A stretch of 64,000 nt of DNA from contig CAWISP010000039.1 of NCBI GenBank assembly GCA_963838775.1, positions 62,001 to 126,000 on the forward strand, in the 5' to 3' direction. A program made the position numbers and the translations under genes. Shown here in pieces: positions 54,181 to 62,571 of the stretch; positions within the stretch are counted from its first letter, which is position 1; each line of letters begins with the position of its first letter. The notes under the pieces are model-generated. The model was not told where the DNA came from, did no database searches, and was given only the letters and a program-made list of their open reading frames with translations. The stretch is from Chersky-840 sp963838775 (GTDB lineage: Bacteria; Actinomycetota; Acidimicrobiia; Acidimicrobiales; UBA8190).

Positions 54181-55956
54181 ATGGCAACACTCGGTCCTTG
54201 GCCGATTGGACGCTCGCGAGTCGTCAGGCTCATGACAGTCTTGGGCGTGGTGGCGGTGCTGGCGGGCGGCACCATCGTGGCCGCCAGTGTCGCGAACGTG
54301 AGCGGGGCAGCGACCGCAACGACCCTGAGTCTCAGCACCACCGCGGCGGGAGCGTCGTGCAATGACAGCAACCCGTCCTCACCGGTGTGCAGTGGGCTCG
54401 CGTCTGGAGACGTCGTCACCGTCACGGGTACGCACTTCACCGCCGGTTCGCTGGCCTCGATCGAGCAGTGCAGTTCCGATCCCACGCAGCCAGTGATCCT
54501 CTTCCTCGGCAATGACATCCCCGTCAGCTGCTCCGCCCTTGCCCTCACGAGCATCTCGTCCACGGGCACACTGTCGGGGACCCACACCATGCAGACCGGG
54601 ACCGTCGGGCCCCCGACAGCGGGCAAGCCCACGTGCACCCAGACCGCGCCGACAACATCGGTGATCACGGGTTGCTCGACCTCGGGCAGCGCCGCCACCG
54701 ATGCCGCCAAGTACCCGTGTCCCCCCACCCCGACCCAGCAGGCCGCCGGAGACACCTGCGTGCTCGCCATCGGTGACCAGGCCGGCGACCGGGCCATCGG
54801 CATCGTCCTGTTCGGCTCCGAGACCGTTGGTGGAGGTCCCACCACGACCGGCCCCACGACCACCACGGGGCCGACGACCACCACGACCTCTCCCACGAGC
54901 ACGACGACGGCCACGCAGGTGAGCGCCTCGGCGGTGACCCTCGGCGCGGCGGGGACGGTGAGCGACACGGTGACGGTGCAGGGAACCTCCGCCCACGGCA
55001 ATCCCACCGGGAACGTGGACTTCTACGTTTGCCAGACCGGCACCACCCAGACGCTGACACGAGGTCCTTGTGCGGCCACGAGCGCGAACGAACTGGCCAT
55101 CGCCCATCTGAGCGTGGGAACGGGCAACGCGTCGACCGCCTCGTCGGGCTCGTTCACGCCGACGTCGGCGGGCACGTGGTGCTTCTCGGCGGTCTACGGC
55201 GGCGTCTCGCCCTACACGGGGTCGTCCGACAACACCTCCTCCACCAACCTCGACAGCCACGAGTGCGTGCTGGTGGCTACGGCCCAGTCGTCGACGTCGA
55301 CCTTCATCTCGTCGGCCCAGCTCACTCTCGGACCCATGAACTCGGCCGACGACACGGTGACGGTCACCGGCAACGCGCTGGCCGGTGCCCCCACCGGCAG
55401 CGTGACGTTCTACGTATGCCACACGAGCATTACGTCTACCTTCACCGCCGCGGCGTGTCCCAGCAACGGCACCCCGGAGGACGCCGGCGTGGCCCTCCTG
55501 AAAGGGGCCGGGGCGACCTCGGCGGCGACGTCCAGCTTCTTCGCCCCCACCTCGGTGGGCACGTGGTGCTTCTCCGCCGTCTACCTCGGGAGCCCGACGT
55601 ACTCGGGGTCCTCGGACAACACGAGCCCGGCCAACCTCGACGCCAACGAGTGCGTGCTCGTCGAGCCTCCTTCGGGTGACGCCATCACGAGCGACCCCAA
55701 CGCCTCGGCGACAGCGGGATTCTCCTTCTCCTTCTTGGTCACGACGTCGGGGACCCCGACACCGTCGCTGAAGAAGACGGGCAGGCTCCCCAAGGGCGTG
55801 CACTTCAGGAACAACCACGACGGCACGGCCACCATCTCGGGGATCCCCAACATCAAGAGGGGAATCGGCGTCTACCACCTGACCATCAGGGCCAGCTTCG
55901 GGAAGGGAAAAGCCAAGGTCGTGGTGACTCAGGCCTTCATCCTGACCGTGACCTGA
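54181..55956 (+). CDS. Secreted neocarzinostatin-like/Ig-like surface protein
   Basis: A 591-residue exported protein. A signal peptide (VVRLMTVLGVVAVLAGGTIV) is followed by a neocarzinostatin-type domain: ASGDVVTVTGTHFTAGSLAS near residue 75, with Cys pairs in QCSSDP and VSCSALAL. A Thr-rich linker (about residues 224-243) leads to two Ig-like domains that share the SSGSFTPTSAGTWCFSAVY and TSVGTWCFSAVYLGSPTYSG pattern. The C-terminal domain from about residue 495 (SFSFLVTTSGTPTPSLKKTG, ISGIPNIKRG) is a putative-Ig fold. Such multi-domain proteins are common in Acidimicrobiia-like genomes and are probably structural or adhesive. AAAGGGG lies near the ATG within a hairpin. It is the first gene after the accessory region. 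Confidence 0.82.
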   Translation: MATLGPWPIGRSRVVRLMTVLGVVAVLAGGTIVAASVANVSGAATATTLSLSTTAAGASCNDSNPSSPVCSGLASGDVVTVTGTHFTAGSLASIEQCSSDPTQPVILFLGNDIPVSCSALALTSISSTGTLSGTHTMQTGTVGPPTAGKPTCTQTAPTTSVITGCSTSGSAATDAAKYPCPPTPTQQAAGDTCVLAIGDQAGDRAIGIVLFGSETVGGGPTTTGPTTTTGPTTTTTSPTSTTTATQVSASAVTLGAAGTVSDTVTVQGTSAHGNPTGNVDFYVCQTGTTQTLTRGPCAATSANELAIAHLSVGTGNASTASSGSFTPTSAGTWCFSAVYGGVSPYTGSSDNTSSTNLDSHECVLVATAQSSTSTFISSAQLTLGPMNSADDTVTVTGNALAGAPTGSVTFYVCHTSITSTFTAAACPSNGTPEDAGVALLKGAGATSAATSSFFAPTSVGTWCFSAVYLGSPTYSGSSDNTSPANLDANECVLVEPPSGDAITSDPNASATAGFSFSFLVTTSGTPTPSLKKTGRLPKGVHFRNNHDGTATISGIPNIKRGIGVYHLTIRASFGKGKAKVVVTQAFILTVT

Positions 55957-55958
55957 CC

Positions 55959-55976
55959 GACGGCCCCCGGGCCGTC
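55959..55976. terminator. Palindromic terminator between convergent genes
   Basis: GACGGCCC-CC-GGGCCGTC at 55959-55976 is a perfect inverted repeat in the 20-bp gap between the secreted Ig-like gene and the convergent maleylpyruvate-isomerase-like gene. It can serve transcription from both sides. No T-run is present, as is common in GC-rich actinobacteria. Confidence 0.7.
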
Positions 55977-56768
55977 TCAGGTCTCGGGGAGCTCAGAACC
56001 CGGGAAAATGGCACGCACGTCGTCGAGGCTCAGCGCGGCGGCCTCGAGTCGGGCCGTCGGGGTATGGGCGGCGTCGAGACGTCCGTAGACGAGGCGGACC
56101 AGCTCTTCGGCCGGCAGCTCCAACACGCCGGCGACGTCGCGCTCGGACCACGGCTCGAGGCGGACTCCGTCGGTGACGAGGGCGTAGCGCCGCTCGGGGT
56201 CGGTCGTCGACACCTGCACCACGAACGACGCTTTCGTCGGCTTTCCGACCCGGGCCACCAGATCCGGGAGCACGTCGACAAGGAGCTCGACCGCCTCGGG
56301 GACGACCGTGGCCGAGTCGTCGAGAGCGACGGTGATGTCCCAGCTGTGCACGGCGTGTTCGGCCAGCCGTAGGCGCAGGAACGTCGTGAAGTCGAGGTCC
56401 ATGCCGAAAGCAGCGAGACGGAAGGCGTCGCGCCGGGCAGGGTCGACCGCCTCGAGGCGGCTCACCAATTCCTCGTTGGCGGCGACGGAGTCCGCGGCCT
56501 GCTCGTCGGGGCCGCGGGAGTTCCATGCCTCCCAGATCGGGGGGAACGCGTCCTGACCCGGAGCGTCGCTCCCACTGAGCCCGGCCTCGAGAAGAAGGCC
56601 GAAGATCTCGGCCTGACTGCCGAGGTGCGACAGGACCTGGGCGATGCTCCACTCCGAGGCGTAGGAGGGGGCTCGCAGGCCGGCGCCGTCGAGTCCGGAC
56701 ACCGCCGCGGCCAGCCGGTCCTGGGACCGCCGCAGGGCGGTCACCCAGCGAGACGAGTCGTCAGACAC
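55977..56768 (-). CDS. DinB/maleylpyruvate-isomerase-fold protein
   Basis: A 263-residue protein of the actinobacterial MPI family. Metal-binding His residues are visible in VLSHLGSQAEIF (near residue 48) and AEHAVHSWDITVAL (near residues 137-143, two His). The C-terminal part from about residue 180 (FVVQVSTTDPERRYALVTDG, VLELPAEELVRLVYGR) matches the MDMPI C-terminal domain. Some members are mycothiol-dependent; most have unknown substrates. GGAG lies upstream of the GTG start. A second member of the family is at 22636-23445. It lies 54 bp after the FMN reductase gene on the same strand. Confidence 0.85.
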   Translation of the reverse strand: MSDDSSRWVTALRRSQDRLAAAVSGLDGAGLRAPSYASEWSIAQVLSHLGSQAEIFGLLLEAGLSGSDAPGQDAFPPIWEAWNSRGPDEQAADSVAANEELVSRLEAVDPARRDAFRLAAFGMDLDFTTFLRLRLAEHAVHSWDITVALDDSATVVPEAVELLVDVLPDLVARVGKPTKASFVVQVSTTDPERRYALVTDGVRLEPWSERDVAGVLELPAEELVRLVYGRLDAAHTPTARLEAAALSLDDVRAIFPGSELPET

Positions 56769-56822
56769 AGCGTTCTCCGCAGTCAGGGTGGACGGTGGGA
56801 CCAGGTTCCGGCACGACCCGCG

Positions 56823-57470
56823 TCACGACGCTCGCTTGATGGCGGCCAGGGCGGCGCGGGTTCTGAACGTGGCCGGCGCGAGCTCCCCCTGGGCACGGCC
56901 CTGGGCCAGCAGCGCCCCCCACCAGGCCAAGTCGTCGAGCATGACGGTCATGGCAATGTCGGTCATCGGGTCCACCGGGACGCCCTGGGCATCGAAGGCT
57001 TCGCCGACCTTGGGGATGAGGACGGTGTCTCGCAGCGGCACCATCTCGGATTCGATGGCGATGTCCATCAGGTGCTCGACAGCCCGGACCCCCGCCGCGA
57101 TGCCGATGCTGTAGCCGACGGCCGCCATCGGCTTGTTGCGCAAGGCGAAGCTCACGAACACGTTGTCGAGCGCGTTCTTCAAGATGCCGGGTATCGAGTG
57201 CAGGTACTCGGGCGTGACGACGAGCAGTGCGTCGGTCTCCTTGAGCTTGCGGTTCCACTGGCGCACGATCGGCTCCGAGTACGTGGGGTCGTTGAAGTCG
57301 CCGATCGTGCCGATGTGCTCTTGGAATATGGGTAGCGACCAGTCGCGCAGGTCGAGGACCTCGACGTCGAAGGCCCCGTGCGCACTGGCCCGCTCGACGA
57401 CCCAGGGCGCGACCAGGTCCGCTGACCGGGTGGGACGGGTGCTCCCGATGACGATCTTGAGCTTCAGCAT
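56823..57470 (-). CDS. NADPH-dependent FMN reductase-like flavoprotein
   Basis: A 215-residue flavodoxin-fold protein. KIVIGSTRPTRSADLVAPWV contains the phosphate-binding GSTRPxR motif, LVVTPEYLHSIPGILKNALD is the second FMN-binding loop (TPEYxxSxPGxLKNALD), and PMAAVGYSIGIAAGVRAVEH follows. This is the SsuE/azoreductase-like family that reduces FMN or quinones with NAD(P)H. AGGAG precedes ATG 57470. It is divergent from a MarR gene, with a perfect operator-like palindrome between them, so it is probably repressed by that regulator and induced by a redox-active or aromatic compound. Confidence 0.92.
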   Translation of the reverse strand: MLKLKIVIGSTRPTRSADLVAPWVVERASAHGAFDVEVLDLRDWSLPIFQEHIGTIGDFNDPTYSEPIVRQWNRKLKETDALLVVTPEYLHSIPGILKNALDNVFVSFALRNKPMAAVGYSIGIAAGVRAVEHLMDIAIESEMVPLRDTVLIPKVGEAFDAQGVPVDPMTDIAMTVMLDDLAWWGALLAQGRAQGELAPATFRTRAALAAIKRAS

Positions 57471-57536
57471 GCGACTCCTGCGTCGTGCGACGTGGCGTAC
57501 ATAACGGCGTTGTTTGTGCCGTCGACTATTGACCCC

Positions 57537-57561
57537 CTCAAGTATCCGCCCAATACTTGAG
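57537..57561. promoter_or_regulatory. Perfect 9-bp inverted repeat, likely MarR operator
   Basis: CTCAAGTAT (57537-57545) and ATACTTGAG (57553-57561) form a perfect inverted repeat with a 7-bp centre. It lies between the divergent FMN reductase and MarR genes. A second shorter palindrome, TTGAGGAAGTCAA, follows at 57558-57570. The size and place fit a MarR-family operator that controls both promoters. Confidence 0.8.
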
Positions 57562-57592
57562 GAAGTCAAGTTTTTGCTGCACACTGGGACCC

Positions 57593-58045
57593 GTGCCCGA
57601 CGCGCCCGATGGCGAAGAACTGGACCACGTCATCGACGGGCTTCTCGAAATGACGAGGCGGACACACGAGGTGGTGGCGGCTGTCGCCACGCGCCACGAC
57701 CTCACCGCCCAACAGGTGTGGCTCCTCCGGCTGCTCGACGAACCGGTGTCGATGCGCGCCTTCGCCGAGGAGCTGGCGTGCGATCCCTCCAATGTGACCG
57801 GCCTCGTCGACCGGGTGGAGCGCCTGGGCCTCGTCGACCGCATTCCTGACCCCGACGATCGGCGCATCCGGATGCTGACCCTGACCGCCAAGGGCCGGCG
57901 CCTCCGCCAGCGGATCAACGGCGAGGTGGCACGCGACCTCGCCGCTGCGCTCGGCCTGAAATCCGGTGACCACGGCAAGGTCCTGCGCCTGCTGGCCGGC
58001 CTGACCCCGACCATCTCGTCTACGAAGAGCCGCGTCCCCGGCTGA
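57593..58045 (+). CDS. MarR-family transcriptional regulator
   Basis: A 150-residue winged-helix regulator. The recognition region is SMRAFAEELACDPSNVTGLV, followed by DRVERLGLVDRIPDPDDRRI with the DDRR wing motif. The flanking helices match MarR dimers. GTG 57593 is chosen because the upstream TTG at 57557 lies inside the operator palindrome. It is divergent from the FMN reductase. Just after its end is a set of about four 16-bp repeats that begins in the last codons and includes the TGA stop. Confidence 0.9.
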   Translation: MPDAPDGEELDHVIDGLLEMTRRTHEVVAAVATRHDLTAQQVWLLRLLDEPVSMRAFAEELACDPSNVTGLVDRVERLGLVDRIPDPDDRRIRMLTLTAKGRRLRQRINGEVARDLAAALGLKSGDHGKVLRLLAGLTPTISSTKSRVPG

Positions 58046-58105
58046 GAACCCCGTAACGCTGAGAACCCGGAACGCTCAGCACCGGGAACGCTGAGCACCG
58101 GCGAT
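58041..58105. repeat. About four 16-bp tandem repeats over the MarR stop codon
   Basis: Units of about 16 bp (GCTGAGAACCCGGAAC and variants) lie at 58041-58057, 58058-58073, 58074-58089 and 58090-58105. The first includes the TGA stop at 58043-58045; the others extend the 3' flank. Confidence 0.8.
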
Positions 58106-58276
58106 AGGTCGGGTGACCTATGGCGTTTCGGGCTCGCCGCGAAAGCACGCCGAAATGGGGGTCGAAACCCCCGGCGTTGCCGGATTATTGACCTCCGCTT
58201 GGACGGCTGTTGATCGCCGAAGCTCACGCTGACCCGTCACGTGAATTGCTCGCGGGCTGATACGGCGGGGGGACAA

Positions 58277-58633
58277 GTGCGAAGAAGGTCTCAGTCCAAC
58301 GACGACACCGAGGCGGGGTCGGTCGAGCCTGACGAGGTGGTCGCCGTCCCGTTGCAGGTGAGCGGGCCCGATATCTTCGTCTCGGTCCGGGCACCTCGCC
58401 GCGAGCTCAGGCCGGCGTCTCTGCGCAAGGGGCGCCACGCCGGCAGGGACGCCCGTCGCGCTGCGGCCCGGGCCTCGGCCCGGGCGAACCACCCCTGCCA
58501 CGGAACCTCGCGGATGTACCTCATCGACGGCGAGGGTGAGTACGAGGAGAACCGCATCGCCATCCGGCGCCGGTTCGAGGCAATCCCCGGCGCCGACGCC
58601 GTCCCCGAAGCGCACGAGTCCGCGGCGGGCTGA
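58277..58633 (+). CDS. Hypothetical basic protein, 118 residues
   Basis: An Arg/Ala-rich protein with an acidic stretch near its N terminus (SQSNDDTEAGSVEPDEVVAV), then VPLQVSGPDIFVSVRAPRRE, a long basic helix KGRHAGRDARRAAARASARA and a C-terminal MYLIDGEGEYEENRIAIRRR. No family was recognised. GTG 58277 has GGGGGG a few bases upstream; an earlier GTG at 58241 is an alternative. It is convergent with the VOC gene at 58647. Coding status is moderately supported. Confidence 0.4.
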   Translation: MRRRSQSNDDTEAGSVEPDEVVAVPLQVSGPDIFVSVRAPRRELRPASLRKGRHAGRDARRAAARASARANHPCHGTSRMYLIDGEGEYEENRIAIRRRFEAIPGADAVPEAHESAAG

Positions 58634-58646
58634 ACCGGCCGTCGGC

Positions 58647-59096
58647 TCAGGAGCTCTGAAACTCCCAGTACTGGAGCTCGCACAGCATCGGGAGGACGTA
58701 CCCGACGTAGATCGAATGGATCTTGATCGGTCCCTGGTCGTCGACCTTGAGATCGATGAGGTCCACACGCGGATCGTGCTTGCGGAACTCGACGGCACGA
58801 TCGCGCGCCGCGGTCAGCTCGTCGAGCGCACCCACCGCAAAGCCGAAGTGGTCCATGCGGGGGCAGCGCATGGGATCGTCCTCGGCGATGAGGAAGATGA
58901 ACTGGTCCCAGTGCACGCACGACAGGATCAGGCGTTTGCGGTCGAGGGTCATGGTCGGCATCTCGTCGAAGCCGAGGACCTGCCCCCAGAAACGACAGAT
59001 GTCGGCCCGGTTGGTCTCGTCGAGGAGGTCCGCCGGCACGCTGAGCGCGATGTGGTTGAAGTGAGGATTGCCCGAGGGGTAGTAGGGATGCGGCAT
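58647..59096 (-). CDS. VOC (glyoxalase/extradiol-dioxygenase-fold) protein
   Basis: A 149-residue VOC protein. FNHIALSVPADLLDETNRAD opens the first unit with His15 and MDHFGFAVGALDELTAARDR the second with a His ligand; the last strands end LCELQYWEFQSS with a candidate Glu. Its ATG overlaps by one base the TGA of the upstream alcohol dehydrogenase gene (TGATG), so the two are translationally coupled. Reaction unknown; pairing with a zinc dehydrogenase suggests successive steps on one carbonyl or diol substrate. Confidence 0.87.
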   Translation of the reverse strand: MPHPYYPSGNPHFNHIALSVPADLLDETNRADICRFWGQVLGFDEMPTMTLDRKRLILSCVHWDQFIFLIAEDDPMRCPRMDHFGFAVGALDELTAARDRAVEFRKHDPRVDLIDLKVDDQGPIKIHSIYVGYVLPMLCELQYWEFQSS

Positions 59097-60148
59097 CACT
59101 CGCCCTCCATTCGAGATCGGGCCTCGTGGCCCGGAACCACCATGACCTTCCCGGCGATGTCTCCGGCGGCGAGCCTCTGCATGGCCTCCCCCAGTCCCTG
59201 CAGCGTCACGTCGTCGGGGTCGATGAGCACGTCGACAGGCATCCGACCCGAGGCGAGGAGCTCGAGGGCGCGCTCGAATCCGCCCGCGTCGTAGACGAAC
59301 GAGCCGGTCACCGTCAGCTCGTTGAGGATCAGGCGGTTGGGGTCGAAGGCGGGCGCCTCGATGCCCGCCCCCACGAGCACCAGGTGCCCCCCTCGGCGCA
59401 GCTGGTAGAAGCCGCACTCCATGGCCGCCTTCTTCCCCGAGCACTCCAACACCACGTCGACGGCGCGCGGGGACTGACGCTCGGGCTCCCAGGAGGGATA
59501 CGTCTCGAGCTCGCGGGGATGGAGCACCTCGGCCGCACCGAGCTCGGCGGCCAGGCGCCGGCGCCGCTCGCCCGGCTCGACCACGACGACGGGGCCCATG
59601 TCCATGGCCGCCAGCGCCGCGATGGTGAGCGCCCCGATGGGCCCGGCCCCGAACACCATGGCCGTGTCACCCTGCACCATGCCCGACCGGGTGATGCCGT
59701 GCAGGGCCACGGCGAGGGGTTCGGCGAGGGCGGCGACCCGAGGCGACATCCCGTCGGGCAACGCCAACAGGGATCGGGCGTCGGTGACCACGTAGCCGGC
59801 GAAGGCCCCCCCGGTATTGCCGTCGACCGGTGCCGAGCGGCGTTCGCACTGCGACGGCTTTCCCTCGCGACACCGCCGGCACTCCCCACATCGCGGCGAC
59901 GGTCCGCACACCACGGCGTCGCCGGGCGCCCAGCGCGTCACGCCCTCGCCGACCGCAGCCACGATGCCGGTGTACTCGTGGCCACCCACGCTCCCGGGCT
60001 TGCCCCAACCTTCGATCATGATGTGGAGGTCGGACCCGCAGATGCCGCAGTAGGCCACCTCGACGAGGACGTCGCCGGGGCCCGGGGTCGGCACGGGACG
60101 CTCCTCCACGCCGACGTCGCCCGGGCTGCGGTACACCGCCGACTCCAT
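59096..60148 (-). CDS. Zinc-dependent medium-chain alcohol dehydrogenase
   Basis: A 350-residue MDR-family dehydrogenase. The catalytic zinc site is CGICGSDLH (Cys34, Cys37) with GGHEYTG, and the structural zinc is held by four Cys in CGECRRCREGKPSQC. The Rossmann motif is FGAGPIGALTIAAL near residue 167, followed by VVVEPGERRRRLAAELGA. Length and order match threonine/butanediol/sorbitol-dehydrogenase-like enzymes; the substrate is open. It is coupled to a VOC gene downstream and follows a DHA2 transporter on the same strand by 53 bp, so the three may form one operon. Confidence 0.92.
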   Translation of the reverse strand: MESAVYRSPGDVGVEERPVPTPGPGDVLVEVAYCGICGSDLHIMIEGWGKPGSVGGHEYTGIVAAVGEGVTRWAPGDAVVCGPSPRCGECRRCREGKPSQCERRSAPVDGNTGGAFAGYVVTDARSLLALPDGMSPRVAALAEPLAVALHGITRSGMVQGDTAMVFGAGPIGALTIAALAAMDMGPVVVVEPGERRRRLAAELGAAEVLHPRELETYPSWEPERQSPRAVDVVLECSGKKAAMECGFYQLRRGGHLVLVGAGIEAPAFDPNRLILNELTVTGSFVYDAGGFERALELLASGRMPVDVLIDPDDVTLQGLGEAMQRLAAGDIAGKVMVVPGHEARSRMEGE

Positions 60149-60201
60149 CGTCGAAGGAAGCGCGCCGGGACGACCGGGGAGCGGTGCTCGTCATGACGAC
60201 G

Positions 60202-61794
60202 TCATCCCACCGCTTCGGGCACGAGGTCGCGCCGCGGGGCGGGCACGGGGGGCCGGTAGCCGTCACGCCGGCGCGAGTAGAAGTCCTTGCGCCGCACCAG
60301 CACGGCGAAGACGGCTCCGACGCCCACGGTGACGGCGCCCACCATGATGACCAGGTTCATCCCGGTGACAAAGGCATGGGGGGCGGCCATCACGATGGCA
60401 GGCTTGTTGCCCGAGACCTTGGCCGCCGCCCGGGTCCCGCCCGCGGCGATGGCACGGGCGACGACGCCGGTCTGGTTGGGTCCGACCAGCCCGTGCAGCG
60501 TCGACTGGATGCGGTGCTCGAACACGGCCCCGAGGGCGGCGACGCCGGTGGCGACACCTCCGATGCGGAAGGTGTTGGAGATCCCCGACGCCATGCCGGC
60601 CCGCTGGGGCGGGACGACGCCGAGGGCGATCTTGGCGATGGCGGGATTGGCGAGGCCCACGCCGACCCCGCCCACGAGGAGCCCGGGCAGCAACGCCTTC
60701 CATCCCGACGCCACGGTCAGGCCGGTGAACAACCAGATCCCGACGGCCGAGGTGGCCAGACCCACGCACAGGGTCAATCCGGCGGGGACTCGTTCGGTCA
60801 GGGGCCGTGACGCCAGGGGGACCACGAACGACAACGTGGTGAGCGGCAGGAGGCGCTCACCCCCCTGGAGCGGGGACAGCCCCAGGTCGTTCTGGAGATA
60901 GAGCGTCAGGTAGGGCAGCAGGGCGAACATCCCGGCCCCGATGCCGAAGGTGGCGATCGACACCCCCGTGAAGGCCGGCTTGCGGAACAGCGACAGGTCG
61001 AACATGGGTCGTTCCTGGCGCAGCTCCACGATCACGAAGATGACGAGCAGCGCGGCGGCGGCACCGAGGGTCGCCTCGATCCGGGTGCTCGTCCACCCGT
61101 CGTCGTTGCCCTTGGTGAGGCCGAGCACGAGCAGGAAGAGGCCCCCCGAAAAGGTGAGCAGGCCGCTCCAGTCGAGCCGTTTGGCCCCGGGGTCCACGAC
61201 GTTCACCATGCGCAGGCTCACCAGGAGGGTCAGGACCCCGATGGGGATGTTCACGTAGAAGATCCACTGCCATCCGAAGGCGCTCGTGAGGGCTCCGCCC
61301 ACCAGAGGCCCGATGGCGACTGCGCCTCCCACTGTGGCCCCCCACACGGCGATGGCCGAGGACCGGGCCGCGCCCTGGAAGTCCTGGCCGATCAGAGCCA
61401 GGGAGGTGGCGAACATCCCCGCCCCGCCGATCCCCTGCACGGCGCGTGCCGCGATGAGCTGGGCGGGGCTGTGCGCCATCCCGCACGCCAGGGAGGCCAG
61501 CGTGAACACGGTCACGCCGATGATGAAGACGCGCTTGCGCCCGAAGCGGTCGGCCAGGGATCCCTGGGTGAGGATGACCGCCGAGAGGCTCAGGGCGTAG
61601 GCCGAGATGACCCACTGCAGGTCGCTGAAGCTGGCGTGCAGCGAGCGCTGCATGGTGGGCAGGGCCACCTGGACGATGGTGATGTCCACCAGGAGCATGA
61701 ACGTCGCTCCGCAGACGGCGATGAGGGTCCACCAGTGGCGCTCGCCGCCTCCCCGACCCGCCTCGGAGCTGGGGAGCGATCCCTTCGCGGCCAC
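60202..61794 (-). CDS. MFS transporter, DHA2/EmrB-QacA type (14 TMS)
   Basis: A 530-residue drug:proton antiporter-like protein with about 14 membrane helices. The first helix TLIAVCGATFMLLVDITIVQ has the D-x-T-x-V motif of the family, and motif A is LADRFGRKRVF. AARAVQGIGGAGMFATSLAL and VGGAVAIGPLVGGALT cover motif C. The C-terminal end is basic and cytoplasmic. GGGAGGAGGG precedes the GTG start. Relatives export hydrophobic drugs, dyes or metabolites. No dedicated regulator is adjacent; it is divergent from a small membrane protein and followed by a zinc dehydrogenase on the same strand. Confidence 0.92.
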   Translation of the reverse strand: MAAKGSLPSSEAGRGGGERHWWTLIAVCGATFMLLVDITIVQVALPTMQRSLHASFSDLQWVISAYALSLSAVILTQGSLADRFGRKRVFIIGVTVFTLASLACGMAHSPAQLIAARAVQGIGGAGMFATSLALIGQDFQGAARSSAIAVWGATVGGAVAIGPLVGGALTSAFGWQWIFYVNIPIGVLTLLVSLRMVNVVDPGAKRLDWSGLLTFSGGLFLLVLGLTKGNDDGWTSTRIEATLGAAAALLVIFVIVELRQERPMFDLSLFRKPAFTGVSIATFGIGAGMFALLPYLTLYLQNDLGLSPLQGGERLLPLTTLSFVVPLASRPLTERVPAGLTLCVGLATSAVGIWLFTGLTVASGWKALLPGLLVGGVGVGLANPAIAKIALGVVPPQRAGMASGISNTFRIGGVATGVAALGAVFEHRIQSTLHGLVGPNQTGVVARAIAAGGTRAAAKVSGNKPAIVMAAPHAFVTGMNLVIMVGAVTVGVGAVFAVLVRRKDFYSRRRDGYRPPVPAPRRDLVPEAVG

Positions 61795-61927
61795 CTACCC
61801 TCCTCCCGCCTGCGGGCCCGCCAACCCGTGGCGCCCGCAAGCGACTCGAACAAAGAGTCTCCTTCGTGGTTCGCCCGGTGTCCAGGACCAGGGAGCGGGC
61901 CAGGACGGGGTCGGTAGCCTTTGTGCA

Positions 61928-62377
61928 GTGCGGAGCGTGTGGACCTCGAGGCGTGCGGTCTCGCTGCATGTGGCGCTGGCCGTCTTCGTCCCCGGGTGCG
62001 TCGCCCTCACATGGTGGCAGGTGTCGCGGGCCCTGGGCGGCAACACCCTGAGTTGGGTCTACACCGTGGAGTGGCCGATCTTCGCCGCCTACGCCACCTA
62101 CATGTGGTGGAAGCTCGTCCACGACGATCCCGGCTCCGAAACTGCCCGGGGCGAGGCCGCCCGGGGCGAGGTCGTCCCCGGCGGGCGCGCCGACGGGGCG
62201 GGAGCCGCGTCGGAGGCCGGTGTGCTCGAGGGAAGCCCGACCTCGGCTCGGGGTGCCGACGGCAGAGCCGAGGACAGTGGTGCCGAGGACACAGGAGACG
62301 AGACCGACGACGAGTTGGCGGCCTACAACCGGTACCTCGCCGACCTCAACGCGAGCGGTCGCCAGAAGCGGTGGTGA
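61928..62377 (+). CDS. Small actinobacterial membrane protein, unknown
   Basis: A 149-residue protein with two membrane segments: LHVALAVFVPGCVALTWWQV and a second near WVYTVEWPIFAAYATYMWWK, separated by the short loop ALGGNTLS. A long acidic, Ala/Gly-rich tail follows, and the C terminus AAYNRYLADLNASGRQKRW is a conserved signature in actinobacterial relatives (GNTLSW...EWPIF...YNRYL). No function is known. GTG 61928 is the only suitable start in frame before the first membrane segment. It is divergent from the transporter gene. Confidence 0.75.
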   Translation: MRSVWTSRRAVSLHVALAVFVPGCVALTWWQVSRALGGNTLSWVYTVEWPIFAAYATYMWWKLVHDDPGSETARGEAARGEVVPGGRADGAGAASEAGVLEGSPTSARGADGRAEDSGAEDTGDETDDELAAYNRYLADLNASGRQKRW

Positions 62378-62571
62378 CCGAGGCCCCCTAATGGGCGTCG
62401 GCAACCTCCCGGGCGACGTCGAAGACGCAGAAAATTCACACGCAGGGTCTTGCGCAGCGTCTCCGCATCGGCATGTATTAGTGACATGGAGTTCGCGGGG
62501 GGCAGTGCGTTGGAACCGACACGTCCGCGCCGGCTCGGCCGGCACGGGTCGCGAGCCGGCGGAGGCCCGCG

